DNA of 64,000 nt, from contig NC_090447.1 of NCBI RefSeq assembly GCF_031143425.1, forward strand, positions 846,057,760-846,121,759, given 5' to 3'. Source of the DNA: Pleurodeles waltl (taxonomy: Eukaryota > Chordata > Amphibia > Caudata > Salamandridae). Below are positions 1 to 10,797 of this stretch, in pieces. Position numbers and translations under genes: made by a program. The notes under the pieces were generated by a model, which was not told the DNA's origin, searched no databases, and saw nothing but the letters and a program-made list of their open reading frames with translations. How positions within the stretch are numbered: the stretch's first letter is position 1; every line of letters starts with the position of its first letter.

Positions 1-177
1 GTGTGAACAATGTGCACATGATAAATGTGTGTGTGCTGGTAGTGTGTGTTAAAAGTGACACGCTCTAGTACAGTACAAAGGGATTGTAGTACTGAACAGT
101 GTGCACAGAACATGTGTGTGCTGCATGTGAGTATGATGGGATAGCATAACACATGTGGATTAAGGTACTGGCCACTA
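1..177. other. TG-rich non-coding DNA
   Basis: TG/GTGTG-rich sequence with no gene, clear repeat boundary or regulatory element that I can recognise. Confidence 0.4.
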
Positions 178-560
178 AGGGGTATATTTACTAAAATACA
201 CCATGTTTGAGTCACACAACTCACAAGAGTAACGCAAATCAACACAAAATCTATTTTGCCTATTTGCTCTCCAGGCCAAAACTTGTTTTGCACTGGAAAG
301 TACTGTAAAAGCAATAAGCAGCACAAAGCATTGGTTTGCGTTGTTTAGCTCCAAGGGGGCATTACATGGGTGGTACATGGGTGTTCCCATGTCTTTTGAT
401 GCAAAGCCCTGTCTACAAACAATAACAGTCAGGGTTTTGTACCAAAAGTTAACGCCATGTTAAAGCAGGTGTTAGAAGGAGAAATGTTTTCATTTCTCCT
501 TCTTTTCCAACTTTGCATGCCTGCTGCATTGTGCAGCACACATACAACATAGGAAAAGGT
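178..560. mobile_element. Palindromic MITE, family 2, copy a
   Basis: The left part begins GGGGTATATTTAC after TAA, like the starts of the elements near 14.69 and 42.3 kb. Inside are hairpins with 4-nt loops: 376-381/386-391 (loop TGTT) and 13-bp arms 474-486/491-503 (loop TTTT), then a GCTGCA...TGCAGC motif. There is no open frame. The same order of hairpins recurs in the other family copies. The right boundary is not clear. Assignment to a Harbinger-type MITE is inference from the TAA flank and terminal motif. Confidence 0.5.
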
Positions 561-2062
561 TGAAAGTGTGTCTGAGCATAGTATTTTGTACTGGAAGAGT
601 ATGCATAGTATTTTGTACTATGAAAGTATCTTTAAAAAATCATATCTCTACTTCTACTTATTGGATTTCTAGCACTATATTTTTGTAACCATATGTTTCA
701 CAGTCACTGTTTTACAGTTTGAAGTGTTGCACAAACACTTAATACATGGCCTCTTAAGTCTGACTGCTCTTTACCAAACTACCAGAGGTTGAGCACAGGT
801 TAATTTATGGTGTGTAACTGACTAGGATTGTGGTCCCTACTTGTACAGGGTGCATACCTCTGCCAATTAGAGACACAGTTTCTAACAACGACCATATGAA
901 GGCTTAACCCAATTGGAACGGCAGCCCGCCTACAAGAATGAAAAGCATAAGAGCGTAGCAGGAACAAATAAGAAGTAAGGAGGAATTGTGTTTTCAACAT
1001 CAATGAAGAAATCCAAAGAAAGAAAAGGAATCTTGCACACCAATGGAGCATCAATCATCATTACCTGGCAATCAATCAGAATGGGCATGTGTCTGAAAAT
1101 GAAAGTCTGGAGGATATGTTAATAAAGATCATGAAAGAACACCTCATCAGCAAAATCCACTATGAGACCTCAGATGCCCTTCAAAACTGGAATGAAGTAT
1201 TTGAAAGCTTCCAGAGGGTTGCTATGAGAAAAGACAGCATCATATATAAAAGAATATTGTAGGACCTCCCTCAGCAACTTCAAATATATCAGAAATGATT
1301 CAACAAGTGCAGCAGTCCAGTCATATGACAGTTCAAAATCTATGACATCACAGCACGGGGGGTGGGTTGACTCACATGATGATCCCATTGACAGGAAGAC
1401 CAGATGCATACATTTCTGAAATGAAAGACATAAATATGTGCCTGGTTCAGAAAGGTAAACTTGCACTTTTGTGTAAGTTTTTGAATTTTTGCTGCAATTC
1501 ACAAAGCTATTTTTCGAGTAGTATTTTTACGATGACCTATCTTTTTTGTAGTGTCTACATCACAAGTGCAGAGACTCCACAGAGGTAAAGATACTTCTTG
1601 TGAAATTCTTTGGTAAATTGTAAAAAAAAATCATGAATCAGGCCCAAAGAGAGGAGATTCTTATTTAACCGTGGGGTGTTGAGAAGTGAAATTGTCACTA
1701 CTACTCTGAAGAAATAGTTCCACTGTTCCTGCAGTTAAGCTACTAAATGCCACTCCTGGTTGAAACTGATGGTGAGGAAGTGAGATAAACCAAGGGAAGC
1801 TAGTCAATAAATTTGACAGTGCGGATATATCGTGAGGAAGGACAGTTTTCCAAGTATAAGAGAGAGCTCTGTAAAATAAAGAATAGGTAACAAATCTAAT
1901 CCATATTAGTACTCATTGATGGCACTGGGACTACAGAAGAAATGAATCAGGGAGGGTTAATAAAACAGTGGTGGGACAATACTCGCCTCCATGCCTTTAA
2001 TAAAATGTATCCTTTCTGACACCAAGGCTAGGAGAATCTAAATTTTATTAAAAGACTGGAGG
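561..2062. other. Non-coding, no gene seen
   Basis: AT-rich sequence with only short random frames. The part around 780-900 resembles in style the unclassified repeat near 56.4-57.8 kb (GTCCCT... with a short C/T-rich context). The last 150 bases probably belong to the 3-prime end of the DIRS-like remnant that follows, but I cannot place its terminus. Confidence 0.4.
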
Positions 2063-2878
2063 CTCAAATTATGCTTTGTTCAAAGCATAGAAATTACAGA
2101 GTCAGTCACATGAGCAAGTGGTTTACAGTAAAACATTCTGAATGTATTGAAGTTTGACCAATCCGCAGATTTGAGAATATCATGCAAAACCACACCCACC
2201 CAGAAAGTCGTAGATGCCATAGTCCCACTGGTTGAATGGGTGCCAAAAGAATCAATAATAATGCCAGCTAAAGACATAATCCATTTCACCCAATAGGCCA
2301 ACGTTGAAGACGGAAATAGGTCTGTGGAGTTTCTGGAAAGAAATGAGTAATTAGGAAGCCCAGGGCATTCTCAGGGCTGCAGTTGATGAAACATACATTT
2401 TAAAGCAATTTCCAACACATGGCTTTGGTTGAGAGGGGGAAAAGGGATAACGAATTGACATCAAAATGTTTTTAGTGCATCTATGCAAAAGAAACACCAA
2501 GGGGGAAGTAATGGAAAGAAGACACATCCAGTGTTTGTCATCTGAAACACATTTCAAATAAATCAGACACAAAATCATTGTTAACTTTCCAGACAAATGC
2601 TTGAGGGAAAGATTTGCATCATCCTGCCATGAAATATACATATGTAGCACCAAATTAACATCCTGTATGGTATTATACTTGGGTTCAGGGTGATTAGCAA
2701 ATCTTACTCCCTTTAACAGGCGAAAGACCAAATGGTGTTCTCTGATGCGTCGGATATCTGGGATCGCCCATCTGTAGGTATTAATTGCATGATAGGCTTT
2801 TTCTTGCGATGCTAAAGAAGATAAGAAGTTAACCACCAAGGTTACATTTGCAGAAGGGGGAACAGAATTCCTGACCAT
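2063..2878 (-). pseudogene. Broken DIRS tyrosine recombinase
   Basis: Two adjoining minus-strand frames (2878-2351 and 2301-2080) together resemble the DIRS tyrosine recombinase. The first has the N-terminal helical part (VVNFLSSLASQEKAYHAINT), then HLVFRLLKGVR, a KYNTIQDVNLVL segment and the LSGKLTMILCLIYLKCVSD catalytic core. The second begins YWVKWIMSLAGI and continues through SFGTHSTSG, DILKSADWS and FYCKP, the usual C-terminus. In the family the HS-box reads H-x-x-R; here the arginine position is serine. The FYYKP-like motif reads FYCKP, so a tyrosine is lost. About 50 bases separate the frames and at least one frameshift is needed. It cannot encode an active enzyme. The family call rests on motif recognition by eye. 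Confidence 0.75.
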
Positions 2879-3213
2879 ACACCAGCTACATCAGACAGAC
2901 CAGGCTTACTTGTTGAGCTTTGTCGTGCCATTTGACCAGGACTGTTGAATGAGGTGGACAGTGTCCTCTGAAATTTTGGGGTTTCTTCAGGAAGCCCTGA
3001 AAACTTCTGAGTGATGAGGGAAAGACAGCCCTCTAGAATAAGATTGTGGAGAACTCCCTGAGGATTGAGAAGCAAGTCGGAAAAGACAGGAATCTTCACC
3101 AGAAAGTCCGAAGCCATTTCGAATAGTGTTGGGTACTAAGGTTGACCCTGCCAAAATGGGGTGACTAGAACCAGAGAAGATTGTTGTCTGCGGGCTTGAG
3201 CCAATACTCCTGT
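2842..3213 (-). pseudogene. DIRS RT/RNase H C-terminal fragment
   Basis: Reading down from 3213, the frame gives a VTPFWQGQP segment, a stop where the family usually has a tryptophan (P-stop-YP), then LFEMASDFLVKIPVFSDLLL and a short linker ending near 2842. In DIRS elements this proline/tryptophan motif followed by LLEM and an SPDLLL-type motif lies between RNase H and the recombinase. Its position directly upstream of the recombinase remnant supports one element. Confidence 0.65.
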
Positions 3214-3230
3214 AATCAAAAAGATATTGA

Positions 3231-4311
3231 TTTGAATATTAATGATGAAACCTATTCATAGAAGAAGGTCCTAAACACAAAGGGGGACGTGGAGCGCTTT
3301 AAGGTCCAGCATACAAGCTCACTGAGATACTATGCAATACAATAGGTATGCAGTTCCTAGGCTGAAAATGGAAAAGAAAGGAAAAGAAAATCTAGACCGG
3401 GGGACCTGAGACAATAGATCGGGGTCTGATTGCTCAGAAGCAAGAGCTCTCACACAACCAGGTGGGTGTCATGCTTCATCATCAGGCAGTTCCTCGTTGG
3501 ACAGATGCTGTAATGCCCAATGGGCCCCTCTGGGGGGCTCTATGCCAGAGGACTTTTGAGCATGAGATGCCAAGGTCAAGTGTAGGGTGGCGGTGCTCTA
3601 GATGTAGATTGGAGTAATGTGGATTGTGGATTAAAACTAGCTAGGAGATACCCAATTAAATTTAATGGGTGGGTTAACTTGTTAAAATAAGAAAGCAGTG
3701 AGTGGCTGAATGTGGAGGTAATGATCCCATGCAGCTCATAAAACAGAGTGTATAAAGGTCATTGTATTTCTTGCCTCAAGTGTCGCTATGGATCAGGCCA
3801 ATTCTTCAGTACTAAAAAACCTAACCCTAATCTACTAGTGATGGGGTAGAGTAGATGTAGCAGTAGCAAGAAGTACCCTATTCACACATATCCAAATCCT
3901 CACAGTAAAGTCATACTTGGGGATGTCTGAAACCGGACCTAGAAAGAAGCACAAAGAAAATTACTCCTACACTGTAGGTATTCAATAGACACACCCATAA
4001 TGAATGCTTGTATATAAATAGTAGAATACACTGTAAAAAACACGAATATCCAAATACGTGCAGAGTAGCATTACAAACACATATCAAAACAAACAGGTGA
4101 CACACAAATGAAGTGATACAGGGGCCATAACATAGATTGAAATCCAATTGGTTTTAACCTGTGAATTACGGCAGTGAGTATAGTTTTAAACTCAGAATGG
4201 GGAATAACACACGAGGTCCAGAGTAACCAAACCCATTTCTGTGAGTTCCTGAATCCAGCTATGTGTGAGCACTCATGGTCCTCCTACTTTCAACAGCAAG
4301 TGAGACACAAG
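3231..4311. other. Non-coding, no gene seen
   Basis: No recognisable coding or repeat structure. Short minus-strand frames near 3911-4147 are rich in Phe/Cys/Leu as expected for translated AT-rich DNA and show no domain. Confidence 0.4.
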
Positions 4312-5224
4312 GCGCCGGATTTGCGTCATTTTTTTTACCCAAATTCGGCGCAAACTTAACTCCATATTTATACTTTGGCGCTAGACCCATCTAGCGCCAA
4401 AGTTATGGAGTTTGAGTCATTTTTTTGTACATGAAAACCTACCTTGCGATAATGACATGCAAGGTAGGCGTTCTCGTGCAAAAAATGACTCTAAAGCATG
4501 TGTGCCTTATTTATCCTCCGGCATCAAATTGACGCACAGGAGGAGGCGGGCCTTAAAACATGACGCCCAGCCTGATTTGCGCCATTTTTTAACGCCTGGG
4601 TCACGGCAGGCATTAAGGGACCTATGGACTCATTTCCATGGATGGGAGACCATGGATGCAGTCCGCAGGTGCCCTTCCCTGCACCCAGGAACACCCCTGC
4701 CATCCTCGCCCACCCCTGGAGGATACCCATGGATGGAGGGACTCATCCATGGTGAGTGCAGGTAAGTGCAGGTAAGTATATATACATATTTTTTTTTTAA
4801 GTGGCATAGGGGGGCCTAACTTGGGCCCCCTTACATGCCACAGTGCCCAATGGCCATGCCCAGGGGACTGAAGTCCCCTGGGCATGGCCATTGGGCGGGG
4901 GGCATGACTCCTGTCTTTGCTAAGACAGGAGTCATTTCCATGGGGGTTGTGCGTCAAAAAATGGCGCAAGCCAGGTTAGAGCCAATATTTTTGACTCTAA
5001 CCTGACTTGCACCATTCTTTGGCGCACAACACCCAGTCTTCCCTTCGCCTCTGCTGCCGATTACCGTCATTTATTTTGACGCTAACCAGGCCGCAGCGCA
5101 GGCTAACGTCATTCCACAAATAAGGCGCCCGGCTGGTGCGTTGGAATGGCGTTAGCCGGCAGTAAACTTTTTGATGTAAATCTGCCCAAGTGCTGATTTG
5201 CATCAAAAAGTATAAATATGGCCC
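4312..5224 (-). mobile_element. Serial-hairpin MITE (family 1), reverse copy
   Basis: About 0.9 kb and homologous, in reverse orientation, to the insertion at 24617-25539. It has no coding capacity and is built from consecutive inverted repeats with small loops: 4373-4385/4390-4402 (loop CCCA), 4846-4868/4873-4895 (23-bp perfect arms, loop TGAA), and a GACTCCTGTCTT hairpin near 4908-4935. The right end reads AGTATAAATATGGCCC, the reverse complement of the left terminus of the other copy. The outermost 20 or so bases of the left end do not match, so that terminus is diverged or lost. AAG occurs on both outer flanks (4309-4311, 5225-5227), which could be a target duplication or chance. Confidence 0.7.
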
Positions 5225-6403
5225 AAGGTATGGACGTGTAGCTTGCGTAACTCTAAAATGCGCACTGCGATATTGTCTAAAAACGTTATTGTTCCATCAA
5301 GCTAAAAATCAGGCCCTAAAAGATATAAAACATACATTGTTCAAGCAGATAAGTGATTTTGGACGTAGGTATGCACATGAAAATATCCTGGTAATGATAT
5401 AATCAGTTTCTTTCAATAACGCGCTGCATTTTGAAGTGCAAATCAAGCGTATTACTTTATGCATCAATCTATAACGCCATGCAGACAAGCTATAATCAAT
5501 GAGCAACAAGTATCTTACTGACTTAATGGTACTGCAAGCAAACGGTTTATTGGACGTCAGAGCACCCTATCAGGCCATAATAATGGCCGCTTTTGAGCAC
5601 CAAAGGTGCCAATTGCCCAATGGCAGGAAGAAAGGGAAAAGATGGCAAAGACGTTGGTATGCTATAAAATGCAAAAGCTTTAAGACTCCCATAAAAACCC
5701 CTAGCTTACGTGAAGTTGGGCCTTGTTTCCACTGGTACAAAAACAGGCGGCTGAATCACAAATAGGGCATTTAGCACGACATGCCTGCCTTAAGAAGTAA
5801 AGGTGCCTAGGTTTTGTCGATCTCTATAGGAAAATGGGAATTGTTGTAAGACAGTTTGACAGATTCCTTTGAACAAACAAGTCTGACAGAGTTCATGCCA
5901 TGTGCCTTGTCAGTTCCAGTGATAAAGAAGGGCATTTAAATGGAAAATGCGCGACATGTAACTTCGAAAACTCGGAGCCTAGAACTTTAATGCAAATATG
6001 AATCCAAAATCCCAAAGTGCTCTTATGAAAAGTTGTTGGTGGTAAAAAAAACACAGGACAGTAACGCATTCTTCCTTTTAAAAATCGGAGATACATTATT
6101 TAGGTAAACTGAATTTAAAAGACGTTTTGTCAGTTAGCTCACTTTTCCTGCGTTGTACGTGTATGTTTCAACCTTGAATTACACTTTTCTTTGTTTTTAT
6201 ATTAGCGAGTTTTTACATTTATTCTCTAAAAAACAATCCTCTGTTGGGTTTTAGCACAAGGGTGGACTTTTTTGCAAATTTCCATTAATATCTCAATATT
6301 AACAGTCATACCATTAAAAATATCCACTTTCCCATTTGAGGCCAAGCCTAAGGAGTGATCTGTATTACAGTGATGAGTAGATGATGTACACCTACTACAT
6401 TGA

Positions 6404-6404
<1 letters not shown>
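5225..6404. other. Non-coding, no gene seen
   Basis: Mixed-composition DNA with a few short frames (for example 5499-5765) lacking any domain. No repeat family recognised. Confidence 0.4.
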
Positions 6405-6471
<67 letters not shown>

Positions 6472-6476
6472 GTCTG

Positions 6477-6524
<48 letters not shown>

Positions 6525-6710
6525 ACTATCCACCTAAAAACACAGTGATGATGCAATTATGGTTTCAATTTAAAACTGAAAAAACACAGAAATGTACTTG
6601 TTATTCTATGAACCACAATATCTAAGTCGCACAATATCCATGCAAACCATAACTCACACCTCACCCTTAATGAAACAGATGCGATTACAAATTACATAAA
6701 TCATTTTACA
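6405..6710 (-). repeat. GATA-tailed interspersed repeat, copy 1
   Basis: A (TATC)n array at 6405-6530, with a few TGTC variants, is followed by about 175 bases. Reverse-complemented, these align well with 34813-34973: both contain GCATCTGTTT, ATTAAGGGTGAGGTG, GAGTTATGGTTT and end CACTGTG.TTTTAAGGTG-(GATA)n. The GATA array is therefore the tail of a dispersed repeat and not an isolated microsatellite. I found no Pol III A/B boxes, so SINE status is unproven. Confidence 0.65.
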
Positions 6711-7079
6711 GATGAGATAACATATGACATTATCCTTACTATTGTGAATTGGGCAACTGTAAGTATACTATAATTTATTGGTTCAATGATTCCTTGTTGT
6801 TTAATTACATTTTTCTATTCGATGTTGTTATCTCTTGGTATAAATATTATGAGGTCGTTAAGCATTGCATCTGATTTGTGAGCTATGGTTTGCACAATTG
6901 TGTGAGTTGTGAATTGTGGTCCCAACCATGACTAGCAGATTTTAGTGGTCTTACAGTTTTAGTTAGCTGTCATAACAGCACTTTAACTATAATGTTGTTA
7001 TGATACAGTGATGCATAACTTCACTATATGCTTTTTTTCCCAATGAAAGTTTGTTCTTGCTCTGATCATATGCCACAAA
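6711..7079. other. Non-coding, no gene seen
   Basis: AT-rich. A segment near 6880-6920 (GAGCTATGGTTTGCACAATTG) loosely echoes the GATA-tailed repeat. Nothing else is recognised. Confidence 0.35.
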
Positions 7080-8240
7080 CAAGAGTTCCCTGCTCCCAAT
7101 CCTCCACACAGTGTCAGCTACTGCTGTTACAGCCGCGCCCCAAGCCCAGCCTTCCCTGAGTGGACAACCCCCATAGTGCACAGCATTCTTCCATACACTG
7201 GAAGAGTTAACTGCAGTGCCTGGCTTCCAGGCAGATTCTACACCCAAACTACCATGGACAGCCAACCTCGTTGGTCATGTGCAGTGGGGTTTGGCTGTAG
7301 TGCCTGGCCAAAAGCCAGGCCCTACATCAACCCCTTCATGGAAGGCCAACTACTAATGTGGACAGCCTTCAGCTTCCTGCCTCTGACAAGGCCATGCCAG
7401 GTCAAGCTTTGCATTCAACCTACCAGGTGAAGCCAACCTTCATTGCCTCATGACTGTTCTATGGCCTTCAGCCTTGCAGTTTGGCCATAAGGACTGTACT
7501 TGTGCCAGGCCTTCTGTTCAACACTCAGTGGGTATCCATTGCCCCACTGCGCATGGCCTTGGACGTGCAGAGCTGGGAATGGCAGCAGGGCCTGGTCTCA
7601 GGCCAAGCCCTCTGCTCAGCCTGCAATAGGCGACCAACTCCTACGGAACAAGGCCATTGGCCACACACAAAAGACATTGGTTGAAGGGTCAGGCTGGAAG
7701 GCAGGTCACGCAACCTACCTTAGATCGGTGGACTTCGGCATTGTACAGTGTGGGTTGGCCACGGCACCCAACTTCTCATGTTGAGGTTAGCCGTAGGTCC
7801 TCACATTAGCCACAGCGTCTGGGATCGACCAATGCCTGTGTCTATCTGAGTCTACGACCAGTGTAGCTGGCATTGGCTAAAGGGCTTGGCTTCCAGCAAT
7901 AGGGTACGGCCTGGTCTCCCAATCCACTGTGCGCAGCCAATCCCGACAGCATACAGCCTTCGGTCATGTGCTGCAGGGTCTGCTCACGGGATCTTCACCC
8001 AACCTGATGTGGGCATCAAACCCCTGCCACACACAGCTGTTGAGAGTCTACATTAGTGGTTGGCCACAGAGACTGGACTGCAGCTAGGTCCTGATCCCAA
8101 CTAGTCACATATGACCAATGCTCACCTGTGGTGTTGGCCAAGAGCAGCAGTAAGGCATATTTATTTTTACCTTTTCTCAAATGGATTAGTGAGTCCAATG
8201 ACAGGTTTGTGAATCCTGGGCCCACCCTGTGTTCTTTGTT
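7080..8240. repeat. Degenerate satellite A
   Basis: A diverged tandem array built on motifs such as GCCAACC, GGCCATGTGCAGTGGGGTTGGC, CCTGGCC(T/A)...GCCAGGCCCT, repeating irregularly at roughly 80-110 bases. Short frames here are translated repeat. The same vocabulary appears at 18200-18600. Confidence 0.5.
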
Positions 8241-9993
8241 TGCTGCTGGTAATGATCCTTGCCTTTGAGCGGAATTTGGTCAAGGAGACAAGCAGTGTTT
8301 AATTTGTGTAGGTTTTTGACTCTGTTCAATAAGGGCACTCATTCTTGGGGACCTGGGCTTATTTTTTGTCATCCATCTTTGACTAAGCAAGAGATCAAGA
8401 GGCAGGAGAACATAAATAAAAACAGTTACAAAGGAGTAAAGCAAGGATGCAAAAGACCTCCAAGATTTAGATGAAGAGACTCTAGTTAGAGTGGTGGAAG
8501 AAAGATTCATGAGGTTGAATCAAGCCTTCGGGTCATTCGTAGTTGGCTCCTCCAGCATTTGGCAGCGTCAATGACAACCACTTTGGACTACTATACCTAA
8601 ATATTTTTACGAGCTAAGCTCCAAGACAACACAGTCGGAGATAAGGAAACATTAGTACCACCATGAGGGATGAGAGAAGGAGACTTTAGTGGAGAAGATT
8701 GTGGGCAGAAACACATTGAGGCACTGTGACTCGAACTACGGTTAGTAAGGATACCATAACACAGTTAGCTTTGACTGCTGTTTTTTATTAGGTCTCACCT
8801 ACCAGACCTCACAAGCTGCCTGTTGGGCAGAGACTTACTGTGTGCATAGGAACAACTTATACTGAGCTTATGGCATGCATTTTGCTTACCATTAATTGGC
8901 TTTATTGTCATTCTCATTTGCTTGCTTCATATTTCATGGCTTTCCTTGTCCATCTTGTTCCATCTTGTGTTTTTCCTCTCCTAGAGCATAGCCACATTAC
9001 CATCATTTGGCCTGGCTGAGCTATATCCACCTAGTGCTCACTTTTAGGGAACTACTTTTATTTGTTTTTGCTTAAGCACTCCATGAGAGTGCATGTGTTT
9101 TCCAGCTCTCTGTCTCATGGTTTTTACCCCAGCCAAATATCTACCAATGTGCTCCATGTTGCTGCCTCACTTGTGTTGCAAGTTCTCTTGTGCGCTTCAC
9201 CCCCCTCAATACCTCTCTCTTTGACTGTGCTATGTGTTGCTTTCTTACTCATGTGCTTCTCCCCATCCCTGTGTTGCTATCCTTTGTGTGCTGCTTTTCC
9301 CCTCCTACTTCCCATTGCTTCACCCCATCCACTCCTCCACTCCTCCCAGGTCACAACCCTGCAGTCTTTTTTTTTTAGTAATTTACTTTTTATATTCTTG
9401 GGAAAACCAGGCAGCAAATTGCAGCTGGCCCATCTGCCTTAATAAAGAGCTTTCACACTTCTGTTGCACTACAGATCTCGGATTGGTAAACAAAAAAAGA
9501 TGTCACCCATGTCATTTTATAGGAATGCACATACATAATGATGCATGCATGCATATGCCATCATGCATGTGCACAACTAAAAAATTACATGGCTTCAGCA
9601 GTCATGCCATTGTGCCTTTTTTCTTGTTTTTAATTGTGCCCATGCTGCACAGTATCTTTCCAATGCTCTACAGTATTACCAAAAGGCATTTGTAAATCCA
9701 ATATGTTCCAAAGGCGAATGATCATAGCAACCGCCTCTAGCAGTCGCTATGGCACCACACAAGAAAATAATGTCAATGTACCCCAAACAGGTACCAGCGT
9801 TTATTCTGAATTCTTTCACTCCCATGGTACCAATGAAATAATTCATGCTACCAGTTGAGGTATTCCAATACTCAGAAGTTAATTGTTGATGTGGTATCTC
9901 TGCTTTAGCGTACTACACACCATTAGGCTTAAAGTTATCAAACAATTACGTTGCCTTTGCGTCACCCAAGTTAACACAAGGGTAACTCAATCA
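8241..9993. other. Non-coding, no gene seen
   Basis: Contains a C/T-rich stretch (about 9060-9380) that opens several overlapping frames by composition only, and an alternating GCATGCATGCAT tract near 9545. No domain or known repeat recognised. Confidence 0.35.
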
Positions 9994-10540
9994 TTAAGTG
10001 TATTTATCAAGCTACTCAAGACCACCTTGCGTTGTCCTACATAGCTTAATAAATCCAGAGTAATGCATTACTTTGCGCCCAGAAGGTGTTACATGGGTGT
10101 TCTAATGCATCCACTCATTTTTATGGGCCCATTCCTAGATTTACCAAGACTGGTAAACCTGGGAATGTATCAAATTTTGTACGCCTTCCCGATAGAGGTG
10201 CAACAAGGAGGAATATCTTTATTTCTCCTCCTTGTATCGTCTTTCTAAGTGTGCTTCTGCAGCACACTTAAGAGGGAAAAGTCTCTAAGGAATGTTTTTA
10301 TGACGGAAGGGGTCCCTTCTTGCACAAAAACAATCCTGCCTGCAATACAGGCACCCATGCGCCATGGTGAAAGGGTTTCTGCATTGGCGCTAGTCAGCAC
10401 ACAGTGCACCAGCGGATGGAGAGAAAAAAAATGCCTAGTATCTTGGTTGTTATGCGCATTCCTGTCCTCTTCGTTTGATGTAGTGCAGCAAGTTGTCTAT
10501 CTGTTTTCACTACCTCAGATAATAATAAATCTGCCCCTTA
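9994..10540. mobile_element. Palindromic MITE, family 2, copy b
   Basis: Shares the internal hairpin series of the family: ACAAGGAGGA 10203-10212 with TCCTCCTTGT 10226-10235, a GTGTGCT...AGCACAC hairpin near 10238-10270, and a ...CCCTTCTTGCACAAAAACAATC arm near 10312-10335. The right end reads AATAAATCTGCCCC followed by TTA. The left end is weaker (TTAAGTGTATTTATC). No coding capacity. Boundaries are approximate. Confidence 0.5.
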
Positions 10541-10691
10541 GTTGACAAATATTTACGGGAACCCTAAACAATCTTCTCAGCACAATCGAAGGAACACTGA
10601 ACCCCTCTAATGTGAGGGCTTCCTCTGGAACCAATAGGTGAAATCAATGTTGATTCTCAGATTAATATTACAAGGATTAAAAATACTGAGA

Positions 10692-10797
10692 CCCATATTT
10701 ATACTTTTTTAGCATACAATTGTATTTCGCAAGTTTGCGCCTTTTCTGCGTCAAAAAATGTCGCAAATGCGGCACTACAAAAGTATAAATATGGGCC
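10692..10797. mobile_element. Short MITE related to family 1 termini
   Basis: About 105 bp with inverted ends CCCATATTTATACTTTT and AAAAGTATAAATATGGG, which match the terminal sequence of the 0.9-kb serial-hairpin element. TGAG flanks both sides. This could be a small deletion derivative that kept only the ends. Confidence 0.6.

Larger units (their letters stand above)
2063..3230 (-). mobile_element. DIRS-like retrotransposon remnant
   Basis: Minus-strand remnant of a tyrosine-recombinase (DIRS) retrotransposon. Read from 3230 downwards, it preserves the end of the reverse transcriptase/RNase H polyprotein and then most of the tyrosine recombinase, in the order normal for DIRS elements. The gag and the RT core are absent. 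Reading frames are broken by stops and shifts, so it is inactive. DIRS elements are known to be abundant in salamanders. Confidence 0.75.

Noticed and set aside
4412..4969. Open frames of about 115 codons on both strands
   Set aside because: They span the palindromes of the MITE and mirror each other.
9062..9695. Overlapping frames of 126 and 153 codons
   Set aside because: C/T-rich composition, no domain, and overlapping in several frames.
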